A DNA stretch of 64,000 nucleotides from Cryobacterium sp. Y57 (GTDB lineage Bacteria > Actinomycetota > Actinomycetes > Actinomycetales > Microbacteriaceae): assembly GCF_002929505.1 (NCBI RefSeq), contig NZ_PJJL01000065.1:6478-70477 (forward strand), written 5' to 3'. Both the position numbers and the translations under genes were made by a program. The notes beneath the pieces were generated by a model. It was not told the DNA's origin and made no database searches. It worked only from the letters and a program-made list of their open reading frames with translations. Shown piece after piece: positions 1-7,064 of the stretch (position 1 is its first letter; the number at the start of each line of letters is the position of its first letter).

Positions 1-891
1 TTTTTGGGCGTGCAGGCGGTTCTCGGCCTCGTCCCAGATGATGCTCTGCGGCCCGTCGATGACATCGGCGGTCACCTCGTAGCCGCGGTCTGCCGGCAGG
101 CAGTGCATGAAGTGGGCGCCCGGCTTCGCCAGGCCCATCAGCGAAGCGTCGACCCGGTACTGACCGAGGTCGCCGAGCCGGGTGGCCTTCTCGTCTTCCT
201 TGCCCATCGACACCCAGGTGTCGGTGATGACCACGTCGACGCCGATGACGGCTTCGCGCGGGTCGGTGAACCGGGCCACCGAGCCGCCGGTGCGGGCGGC
301 GATGGCCGTCGCATCCGCTACCACCTGGTCAGTCGGGGTGTAGCCGGCCGGTGACGCGATGCGCACGTGCATGCCGGCAGTCGCTCCCGCGAGTAGATAG
401 GACTGCCCCATGTTGCAGGCACCGTCACCGAGAAAGGCGAGGGTCTGGCCGGCGAGGTCGCCGCGGTGTTCGCGCAGGGTGAGCAGGTCGGCGAGCAGCT
501 GGCAGGGGTGAAAGTCGTCGCTGAGCGCGTTGATGACGGGCACGGTCGTGCCGAGCGCCATTTCCTCGAGTCCGGCCTGGCCGTAGGTGCGCCAGACGAT
601 CGCGGCGACCTGGCGTTCGAGCACGCGGGCCGTGTCGGAGGCGGTCTCCTTGCCACCGAGCTGACTGTTCGCGGTGCTGATGATGAGGGGGCTGCCGCCG
701 AGGTCGGCGATGCCGACCGCGAAAGACACCCGGGTGCGCGTGGAGGACTTGTCGAAAATGACCGCGACGGTCTGCGGGCCAGCGAGCGGGCGCACCGCGA
801 AGCGGTCTCGCTTCAGCTCCAGGGCCAGATCGAGAATCTCGGCCTGTTCGGCCGGGGAGATGTCGTCGTCGCGCAGGAAATGGCGGGTCAC
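1..891 (-). CDS. argF: Ornithine carbamoyltransferase (3' end cut by window edge)
   Basis: Transfers a carbamoyl group from carbamoyl phosphate to ornithine, giving citrulline, in cytosolic arginine synthesis. The frame reads from GTG at 891 to the window edge without a stop (297 codons). The carbamoyl-phosphate motif STRTR is at residues 50-54 and the ornithine-site motif HCLPAD at 263-268, both intact. The start MTRHFLRDDD is typical of actinobacterial ArgF, and no closer start is available. It follows argD after 103 bp on the same strand, as last visible gene of the arg operon. Only the last few residues are missing, so argR, argG and argH would be expected just beyond the left edge; that is inference from gene order elsewhere. 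Confidence 0.95.
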   Translation of the reverse strand, partial: MTRHFLRDDDISPAEQAEILDLALELKRDRFAVRPLAGPQTVAVIFDKSSTRTRVSFAVGIADLGGSPLIISTANSQLGGKETASDTARVLERQVAAIVWRTYGQAGLEEMALGTTVPVINALSDDFHPCQLLADLLTLREHRGDLAGQTLAFLGDGACNMGQSYLLAGATAGMHVRIASPAGYTPTDQVVADATAIAARTGGSVARFTDPREAVIGVDVVITDTWVSMGKEDEKATRLGDLGQYRVDASLMGLAKPGAHFMHCLPADRGYEVTADVIDGPQSIIWDEAENRLHAQK

Positions 892-994
892 GGTGTCACT
901 TTCGGTTGTTAAGTAGCGGGTGAGCGGATGCCGCTCCTCCCGGTTGGTAGTCCCGCGCCGGTGCGACACCCGCGCAAAGTGGGATTCGTCCAGC

Positions 995-2176
995 CTAGAG
1001 GCTGGCCAGTGCTCGCCCGAACCGTTCTTGGAAGTCGGCCAGTTCGGCGTCCCCCACGATCAGGGGTGGGGCGATACGAATGCTGGTCTCGTTGGCGGCG
1101 TTGACGATGAGGCCCTGGGCCAGCGCGGCCGCGCCGAGCTTCAAGGCGACCGGTTCGGTCAGGCCGACGCCGAGTAGCAGGCCGCGCCCGCGCACTTCAT
1201 CGATCAGCGGCGAGTGGAAGCCGAGAATGATCTCGCGCAGCTGCTGGCCCCGCACAACGGCGTTGGCGGCCAGGTCATCGCGTTCAATCACGCCGAGCAC
1301 GGCGTTGGCGGTCGCGGTAACGAGCGGGTTGCCGGCGAAGGTCGAGCCGTGCTGGCCGCGACGGAACAGCTCGGAGGCCCAACCGAAGGTGACGAGCGCG
1401 CCAATCGGGACACCGCCACCCATCCCCTTGGCGATGGTGACGGCATCCGGCAGTATTTCAGCGTAGTTGTAGGCGAACCAGGCGCCGGTGCGGGCGATGC
1501 CGGTCTGGATTTCGTCGAGGATCAGGAGGACGCCGTGCTCGGTGCACAGCTCACGGGCACGCTTGAGGTACCCCTCCGGCAGGTCGATGACGCCCGCCTC
1601 ACCTTTGACCGGTTCGAGGAACAGGGCGGCGACAGTGTTGTCGATGGTGGCTTCGAGGGCCTTGATCGTGCTGTCAATGTGTTCGACACCACCGGGCACG
1701 GGCTCGAACGCCTCGCGCATGTTCGGCTTGCCCGACAGGGCGAGCGCACCCATGGTGCGGCCGTGGAAGGAATCGTGCAGCGCGATGATGCGGCTGCGGT
1801 GTCCTTGGTTGTTGAGCCTGGCCAGTTTGAACGCTGCCTCGTTGGCCTCGGCACCGGAATTGCAGAAGTAGACGCGGCCCGTTTCACCGGCGCCGGTGAT
1901 GCGTTTGAGGCGTTCGGCCAGTTCAATCTGCGGCGGCGTGGCGAAATAGTTGGAGACGTGGCTGATCGTGCCGATCTGCTTGGTGACGGCAGCGACGACC
2001 GCAGGGTGTGCGTGACCGAGCGAATTCACGGCGATGCCGGCGAGAAAGTCGAGGTACTGCGTGCCATTCTCGTCCCAGACATAGCAGCCCTCACCGCGCA
2101 CAAGCATGGCCAGTGGCGGGCTGAACGTGCGCATCATCGAATCGGCGAACCGATCCTGCCAAGAATCTTCAGTCAT
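995..2176 (-). CDS. argD: Acetylornithine aminotransferase
   Basis: PLP-dependent class III aminotransferase converting N-acetylglutamate semialdehyde to N-acetylornithine with glutamate as amino donor. The 393-residue length is normal. A glycine-rich region ([10 protein letters not shown], about 107-116), the [10 protein letters not shown] motif near 217-226 and the Schiff-base lysine in TIAKGMGGG (K250) are all present. The frame stays open 73 codons further upstream, but ATG at 2176 is chosen because the argB stop overlaps it in an ATGA, the usual sign of translational coupling, and because homologues begin here. In the arg operon between argB and argF. Confidence 0.96.
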   Translation of the reverse strand: MTEDSWQDRFADSMMRTFSPPLAMLVRGEGCYVWDENGTQYLDFLAGIAVNSLGHAHPAVVAAVTKQIGTISHVSNYFATPPQIELAERLKRITGAGETGRVYFCNSGAEANEAAFKLARLNNQGHRSRIIALHDSFHGRTMGALALSGKPNMREAFEPVPGGVEHIDSTIKALEATIDNTVAALFLEPVKGEAGVIDLPEGYLKRARELCTEHGVLLILDEIQTGIARTGAWFAYNYAEILPDAVTIAKGMGGGVPIGALVTFGWASELFRRGQHGSTFAGNPLVTATANAVLGVIERDDLAANAVVRGQQLREIILGFHSPLIDEVRGRGLLLGVGLTEPVALKLGAAALAQGLIVNAANETSIRIAPPLIVGDAELADFQERFGRALASL

Positions 2177-3084
2177 GCCGGTACTACCTCCGTGCCGATG
2201 CCGCTTCCAGTGAAAATTTCGAGCAGGATCGAGTGCGGCACTCGCCCGTCTATGATCGCAGCCTTGGCGACGCCACCGTCGACGGCATCGAGGCAGGCCG
2301 TCATCTTGGGAATCATCCCCGATTCCAGGTCGGGCAGCAAACCGCGTAATTCGGGCACATCGATGATCGACACGAGCGAATCCCGGTTGGGCCAATCGCG
2401 GTAGAGTCCGGCGACGTCGGTGAGAATCACGAGCTTGGCTGCGCCGAGCGCGATAGCGAGTGCAGCAGCAGCAGCGTCGGCGTTGACGTTGAGGGACTGG
2501 CCCGGAACATCCGCATCGGGAGCGATCGACGAGACCACCGGTATGCGGCCAGCTGCCAGCTGGGCGAGTACTGCTTCGGGGTCGACGCCGATGACATCGC
2601 CGACGAGCCCGAGATCGACCTCCTCGCCGTCGATGACCACGCCGCGCCGGCGCCCACGAAACAGGCCGGCGTCTTCACCGGAGAGTCCCGCGGCGAGGGG
2701 ACCGTGCTGGTTGATGTGACTGACCAGGTCGCGATTGATCTGGCCGGTGAGTACCATGCGCACCACGTCCATCGCTTCGGGCGTGGTCACTCGGTAGCCG
2801 CCACGAAACTCGCTCTCGATGCCGAGGCGCGCCAGCATGGCGGAGATCTGCGGGCCGCCGCCGTGTACGACGACCGGTCGGATGCCCGCGTATCGCAGGT
2901 AGACCATGTCTTCGGCGAACGAGCGCTGCAGCTCTTCGCTCACCATGGCGTTGCCGCCGAACTTCACGACGATGATCTGGTCGTGAAAGCGCTTGAGCCA
3001 CGGCAGCGCTTCGATCAGCGTTGCCGCCTTAACGGATGCTTCGGCCTGGCTGGTCTCGGCGTTAGTTCTCGGTGTTTCGGTCAT
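2173..3084 (-). CDS. argB: Acetylglutamate kinase
   Basis: Phosphorylates N-acetylglutamate with ATP, the second step of arginine synthesis and normally the arginine-inhibited one in organisms with the acetyl cycle. The protein has 303 residues. The amino-acid-kinase signatures are visible: VVKFGGNAM near the N-terminus, the [11 protein letters not shown] glycine loop, and [12 protein letters not shown] in the ATP-binding half. ATG at 3084 was chosen over an open upstream extension because it lies two bases after the argJ stop and begins the conserved N-terminal part. The stop overlaps the argD start by 4 bp. Confidence 0.96.
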   Translation of the reverse strand: MTETPRTNAETSQAEASVKAATLIEALPWLKRFHDQIIVVKFGGNAMVSEELQRSFAEDMVYLRYAGIRPVVVHGGGPQISAMLARLGIESEFRGGYRVTTPEAMDVVRMVLTGQINRDLVSHINQHGPLAAGLSGEDAGLFRGRRRGVVIDGEEVDLGLVGDVIGVDPEAVLAQLAAGRIPVVSSIAPDADVPGQSLNVNADAAAAALAIALGAAKLVILTDVAGLYRDWPNRDSLVSIIDVPELRGLLPDLESGMIPKMTACLDAVDGGVAKAAIIDGRVPHSILLEIFTGSGIGTEVVPA

Positions 3085-3086
3085 GA

Positions 3087-4268
3087 TCAGCTCGAGTACG
3101 CGCTGTTCTCTTCGACATAGTCGTGGGTGAGGTCGTTGGTCCACAGGGTGGCCGTTGCACTACCGGCATGCAGGTCGATGAGCACAGTCACGCCGCGGCC
3201 CGACAGGTCGACGAGCTCGCGCGGCTGGTCGGGCTCGCCCGCGGTACACACCTGAACGCCGTTGATGGCGACATCGATGCCGTACGGCTCGAAGGCGGCG
3301 GCGGCGACCGGCACCGTTCCGACGGCGGCAAGCACACGGCCCCAGTTCGGGTCGTTGCCGAAGATGGCTGACTTGAACAGGTTGCTGCGCGAGACAGCAC
3401 GGGCCACGGTCACTGCCTCGTCGTCGGAGACCGCATTGGTGACGGTGATCGCCACGTCGTGCGCGGCGCCCTCGGCGTCTCCCTGTAACTGCAAGACGAG
3501 GTCGCGGCAGATTTCGATGAGGGCGATGTTGAATTCGGATTTGTCGGCAGCGACGCCGCTCGCCCCGGAACAGAGCAGGCTCACGGTGTCATTGGTCGAC
3601 ATGCAGCCGTCGGAGTCGAGGCGGTCAAAGGTGACCCGGGTCGCCGCGCGAAGCGCCGTGTCGAGGTCGGCCGAGTCGAGCACGGCGTCGGTCGTGATGA
3701 CTACGAGCATCGTGGCCAGGCCCGGAGCGAGCATGCCGGCGCCCTTGGCCATGGCGCCAATGCTCCAACCGGCGGCAGAGGTGTGCGCGGCCTCCTTCGG
3801 ACGGGTGTCGGTAGTCATGATCGCCTGCGCGGCCAGGAGGCCGGCGGCTGGGGTGGTTGCGGCATCCATCTTGATATGGAGGGTGGCATCCCAGACTCCC
3901 GCGGTGACGAGGTCGAGGTCGAGTTGTTCACCGATCAGGCCGGTGGAGCAGACCAAAACGTCGCCGGAGGAGATGTCGAGGCGGGTCGCGACGGCTTCGG
4001 CGGTGGCATGGGTGGTCTGGAAACCGATGCTGCCGGTATAGCAGTTGGCGCCCCCGGAGTTGAGCACGATGGCGCTGACGCGGCCGTCGCTCATGACCTG
4101 GGTGCTCCAGATGACGGGGTTGGCCTGGCAGCGGTTGCTCGTGAAGACGGTGGCGGCGTTCTGCAGCGGGCCGAGGTTGTGCACGAGGGCGAGATCGAGC
4201 CCGCCGGACTTTTTCAGGCCGGCCGAGACGCCGGAAGCAGCGAAACCGGCGGGATGGGTGACACTCAC
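3087..4268 (-). CDS. argJ: Bifunctional glutamate N-acetyltransferase / ornithine acetyltransferase
   Basis: Recycles the acetyl group from N-acetylornithine to glutamate, and in bifunctional forms also uses acetyl-CoA. The 393-residue precursor contains [14 protein letters not shown] at about 175-188. The family cuts itself at the Ala-Thr bond there, making T186 the expected N-terminal nucleophile of the beta chain. The start is GTG at 4268, overlapping the argC stop by 4 bp; the stop lies 2 bp before argB. Whether it is mono- or bifunctional cannot be decided here. No argA-like gene is in the window. Confidence 0.95.
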   Translation of the reverse strand: MSVTHPAGFAASGVSAGLKKSGGLDLALVHNLGPLQNAATVFTSNRCQANPVIWSTQVMSDGRVSAIVLNSGGANCYTGSIGFQTTHATAEAVATRLDISSGDVLVCSTGLIGEQLDLDLVTAGVWDATLHIKMDAATTPAAGLLAAQAIMTTDTRPKEAAHTSAAGWSIGAMAKGAGMLAPGLATMLVVITTDAVLDSADLDTALRAATRVTFDRLDSDGCMSTNDTVSLLCSGASGVAADKSEFNIALIEICRDLVLQLQGDAEGAAHDVAITVTNAVSDDEAVTVARAVSRSNLFKSAIFGNDPNWGRVLAAVGTVPVAAAAFEPYGIDVAINGVQVCTAGEPDQPRELVDLSGRGVTVLIDLHAGSATATLWTNDLTHDYVEENSAYSS

Positions 4269-5320
4269 GGAGCAACTCCATTCATGGTCAGACCGAGCGT
4301 TTCGGTCAGACCGAGGGCAATGTTGGCAGATTGGATGGCAGCGCCGGCGGTGCCCTTGACAAGATTGTCGATGGCGGTGATCGTGACGACGCGGCCGGCT
4401 GCCTCGTCGACGGCCAGTCCGATCAGAGCGGTGTTGGCGCCGAGAACGTCAGCCGTGCGCGGAAAATGTCCCGCAGGTAGCACGTGCACAAACGGTTCGT
4501 CGGCGTAGGCGCTCTCCCAGGCAGCGCGCACGGCGGCAGCGCTCGTGCCGGGTACCAGCCGGGCGGTCGCCGTGGCGAGGATACCGCGCGACATGGGTAC
4601 GATCACCGGCGTGAACGAGATCGTCGCGTCTCGTGCCGACGCGGTGCTTTTGGCCCAGCGGAGCGCCTGAACGATCTCGGGAATATGCCGATGAGTGCCG
4701 CCGACCGCATAAGGGTTGGCCGAACCTAGGATCTCGGCAGCGAGGTTGGGCAACTTGAGACTCTTGCCGGCGCCACTCGGGCCGACGGCGAGTACGGCAA
4801 CGAGGTCCTGCGCTTCGATCACTCCCGCGTGGATGCCGGGGGCCAGGGCGAGCGCGACAGTGCTGGCGTTGCAGCCGGGCGCGGCGATGCGGCGTGCTGC
4901 AACAATTCTGTCGCGCTGTTTGCCGGTGGCCGTGACCAGTTCGGGCACCCCATAGGTCCACGAACCGAAGTAGTCACCGCCGTAAAACGCCGCCCAGTCG
5001 TCGGGGTTGTCGAGGCGGTGGTCCGCGCCGCAGTCCACCACGAGCGTGTCATTGGGCAGATGCGCCGTCAGCTCACCGGACTTTCCGTGCGGCAGGGCTA
5101 CGAAGACGACGTCGTGACCGCTGAGATTTTCCGGGGTGGTGTCGACGAGGGTCAGGTGGGCGAGCGAACGCAGCTGAGGCTGCACATCGACCAGGCGCTG
5201 TCCGGCGTTGCTGTGGGCGGTGACTGTGCGCACCTCGAATTCGGGGTGACCGGAAAGCAGGCGCAGCAGTTCGCCGCCCGCATACCCGCTCGCACCCGCC
5301 ACTGCCACCGAAAAGACCAT
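4265..5320 (-). CDS. argC: N-acetyl-gamma-glutamyl-phosphate reductase
   Basis: NADPH-dependent reduction of N-acetylglutamyl phosphate to the semialdehyde, the third step of arginine synthesis. The 351-residue protein starts with the Rossmann glycine motif [10 protein letters not shown] (9-18) and carries the catalytic cysteine in APGCNAS (C150). First gene of the minus-strand operon argC-J-B-D-F. The ATG at 5320 lies six bases after a TAGGTT box and has no Shine-Dalgarno sequence, so the operon mRNA is probably leaderless. No clear ArgR operator was recognised upstream. Confidence 0.96.
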   Translation of the reverse strand: MVFSVAVAGASGYAGGELLRLLSGHPEFEVRTVTAHSNAGQRLVDVQPQLRSLAHLTLVDTTPENLSGHDVVFVALPHGKSGELTAHLPNDTLVVDCGADHRLDNPDDWAAFYGGDYFGSWTYGVPELVTATGKQRDRIVAARRIAAPGCNASTVALALAPGIHAGVIEAQDLVAVLAVGPSGAGKSLKLPNLAAEILGSANPYAVGGTHRHIPEIVQALRWAKSTASARDATISFTPVIVPMSRGILATATARLVPGTSAAAVRAAWESAYADEPFVHVLPAGHFPRTADVLGANTALIGLAVDEAAGRVVTITAIDNLVKGTAGAAIQSANIALGLTETLGLTMNGVAP

Positions 5321-5326
5321 GTGTTA

Positions 5327-5332
5327 AACCTA
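5327..5332 (-). promoter_or_regulatory. Predicted -10 box of the arginine operon (leaderless start)
   Basis: On the minus strand TAGGTT is followed by six bases and then the argC ATG. Transcription would start at or next to the start codon. No -35 element is obvious. Confidence 0.5.
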
Positions 5333-5420
5333 GCGCGGCCCTGGCGGCCCGATCTCCGCGCTCGCGCGGGGCGTCACGCGTGCGGCGGGCATCCGCTTGC
5401 CGTCGCTGCCCTCGGCGTGG

Positions 5421-5511
5421 TTCACGGCACCCCTAGTGGTTCACGGCACCCCTGGTGATTCACGGCACCCCTGGTGATTCACGGCACCCCTAGTGGTTCA
5501 CGGCACCCCTT
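5421..5511. repeat. Tandem repeat, about 4.8 copies of a 19-bp unit
   Basis: The unit TTCACGGCACCCCTAGTGG starts at 5421, 5440, 5459, 5478 and 5497, with single-base variants (TAGTGG or TGGTGA) and a truncated last copy. Its core resembles the inner arm of the palindromic elements further right (GTTCGCGGCACCCC), which suggests local expansion of part of such an element. It lies in the 430-bp gap between argC and the AbiEi-type gene; the rest of that gap is repeat-like but non-coding. Confidence 0.9.
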
Positions 5512-5584
5512 ACGGGAGGTGCCGGCTTCCCTAGCGAGTGCCACCACGACGGATGCCGTGCCCCGGCCCCCAGACGCGACTCGC

Positions 5585-5644
5585 GGCACGCGTTGGAGTT
5601 CGCGGCACCCCTACCACCAAGTGCCTGCATCCGAAACGAGTGCC
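5585..5644. repeat. REP-like imperfect palindrome, copy 1
   Basis: About 60 bp bounded by GGCACGCGTT and AACGAGTGCC, which are reverse complements with one mismatch. An inner pair of arms (TTCGCGGCAC facing AAGTGCC) allows a long hairpin. The same organisation recurs at 6790-6868, 6913-6972 and 48266-48324. A partial right half is visible near 5518-5545. Confidence 0.7.
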
Positions 5645-5750
5645 ACGACGGTCGGAGCATCGCACTCTGCACAGTGCCTGCTCGTGCCGAGTTCCCCACA
5701 GATGTTGTGCCAAACAAGGATCGGCTCCCGTTCCGCGGCAGGGTGGGGAA

Positions 5751-6734
5751 ATGTTGGAGGCCTTGGAAACGCAGGATGCGCTCGGCGACGGCCTCATCAC
5801 GGCTGAGGCCCTTCGTGCGGCCGGTATGAATGCGCACGCCGTGGACATACTGGTGAGACGGGGCGAACTCCGGCGTCTCCGACGCGGTTGGTACGCCCTC
5901 GGCGCGAAGTGGCAGGCGGTTGGTCCCGACGGGCAATACCGCCTGTTCGCGCGTGCCACTGCTGGCGCGGCCAAACAATCACTGGTGCTTTCGCACCATT
6001 CGGCCGCGGCCATGCATGGACTGCCGCTGATTGGCGCCTGGCCCGTCACTGTGCATGCCCTCGTCCCCGACGCCCATGGCGGCAGCAGTCACCGGCTCGT
6101 CACCACGCATCGCGCCGTCGCCGAGCCGAAGGCAACACTCATCGCCGGTGTCGCGGTGACCAGCCTCGCCCGTACTCTTGTCGATATCGCTGCCGGGTGC
6201 AGTTTTCTCACCGGAGTGACAATGATCGACCACGTGCTCCATCAGGAGAGCAGGCGGGTAGTGCCCGGCGCGGGGAATCCGGGCGTTCCGGCGATCACGA
6301 AGGCGGTGCTCTTTGCGGAACTGGACGCGGTGCGCCCCCGGACAGGGCGCCAGGCTGCCGAGCGCGCCATCACGTTTGCCGACGAACTCTCGGCCAACGC
6401 CGGCGAGTCGCTCAGCAGAGTGCGCTTTGAGGAACTGAAGTTTCAGATTCCCGAACTGCAGGTGCGATTTGACGTCGCTGGCCGCTCGTACTTCGTGGAC
6501 TACTTCTGGCGGGGTGTGCGCAAGATCGGAGAGTTTGACGGGCACACCAAGTACACCCGCGCGGCGGTCATGAATGGGATGGACGTGGTGGGGGTGGTCG
6601 TGGCCGAGAAGGATCGGGAGAGCACGCTGCGCCCCTTTGTGACCAGTTTCAACCGCTGGGGCTGGAACCTGGCCCTCAATGACGTCGAGTTCTACCGGTT
6701 CCTCTGCGAAAAGGGTGTTCCCCGCGCCCGCTGA
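5751..6734 (+). CDS. AbiEi-type antitoxin-domain protein, solitary
   Basis: 327 residues. The N-terminal part (about residues 10-60: LITAEALRAAGMNAHAVDIL followed by a basic RRGELRRLRRGWY segment) resembles the winged-helix antitoxin domain of the AbiEi family of type IV toxin-antitoxin systems. The C-terminal part (about 220-327) looks like the DUF559/restriction-endonuclease-like fold often attached to it in actinobacteria (FVDYFWRGVRKIGEFDG, then EKDRE). ATG at 5751 is preceded by GGGTGGGG; the frame is open upstream, but that stretch is repeat DNA. No AbiEii nucleotidyltransferase toxin lies next to it. Repeats flank it on both sides, which suggests an accessory insertion between argC and pheT. 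DNA-binding regulator or solitary defence remnant are both possible. Confidence 0.75.
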   Translation: MLEALETQDALGDGLITAEALRAAGMNAHAVDILVRRGELRRLRRGWYALGAKWQAVGPDGQYRLFARATAGAAKQSLVLSHHSAAAMHGLPLIGAWPVTVHALVPDAHGGSSHRLVTTHRAVAEPKATLIAGVAVTSLARTLVDIAAGCSFLTGVTMIDHVLHQESRRVVPGAGNPGVPAITKAVLFAELDAVRPRTGRQAAERAITFADELSANAGESLSRVRFEELKFQIPELQVRFDVAGRSYFVDYFWRGVRKIGEFDGHTKYTRAAVMNGMDVVGVVVAEKDRESTLRPFVTSFNRWGWNLALNDVEFYRFLCEKGVPRAR

Positions 6735-6789
6735 CGCTGCACCCTGCGTTCGTGGCACGTGGGGACTCGTCGCACCCGTCGGGACTCGC

Positions 6790-6868
6790 AGCACTCGTTA
6801 TAGTTCGCAGCAGCCGTCGGGACTCGCAGCATCCGTTGGAAGGAGTGCCTGCGTCCCCAACGAGTGCC
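6790..6868. repeat. REP-like imperfect palindrome, copy 2
   Basis: Outer arms GCACTCGTT (from 6791) and AACGAGTGC (ending 6867) are exact reverse complements. The middle contains a duplicated GGGACTCGCAGCA-type segment that makes it longer than copy 1. It lies in the 330-bp gap between the convergent AbiEi gene and pheT, which holds only repeats. Confidence 0.65.
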
Positions 6869-6912
6869 ACCACAAGCGGATCCCGCGCGGACACCTGACG
6901 GAAACAGCCCAC

Positions 6913-6972
6913 GGCACTCGTTACAGTTCGCGGCACCCCGGGCACCGAGTGCCCGCGTCCCGAATGAGTTCC
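6913..6972. repeat. REP-like imperfect palindrome, copy 3
   Basis: Outer arms GGCACTCGTT and GAATGAGTTCC are near-complementary, and the inner arms TTCGCGGCAC and GTGCCCGCG can also pair. Organisation matches copy 1 almost position by position. Confidence 0.7.
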
Positions 6973-7002
6973 CTGGCCAGCGGATGCCGCGGGCCCCTAG
7001 CG

Positions 7003-7062
7003 TCCGCTGGTCGCGGCACGCAAGCCCCGGCATCCGCTGGTCGCGGCACGCAAGCCCCGGCG
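7003..7062. repeat. Two direct copies of a 30-bp unit
   Basis: Positions 7003-7032 and 7033-7062 are identical except for the last base. Each copy starts TCCGCTGGTCGCGGCACG and ends in CAAGCCCCGG. They end three bases before the pheT stop codon (7065). The unit contains both the GGTCGCGGCAC core of the REP-like elements and part of the common GCATCCGCT motif. Confidence 0.9.
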
Positions 7063-7064
7063 GG

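Noticed and set aside
5421-5511. Possible CRISPR array
   Set aside because: Units are directly adjacent with no unique spacers, and no cas gene is nearby.
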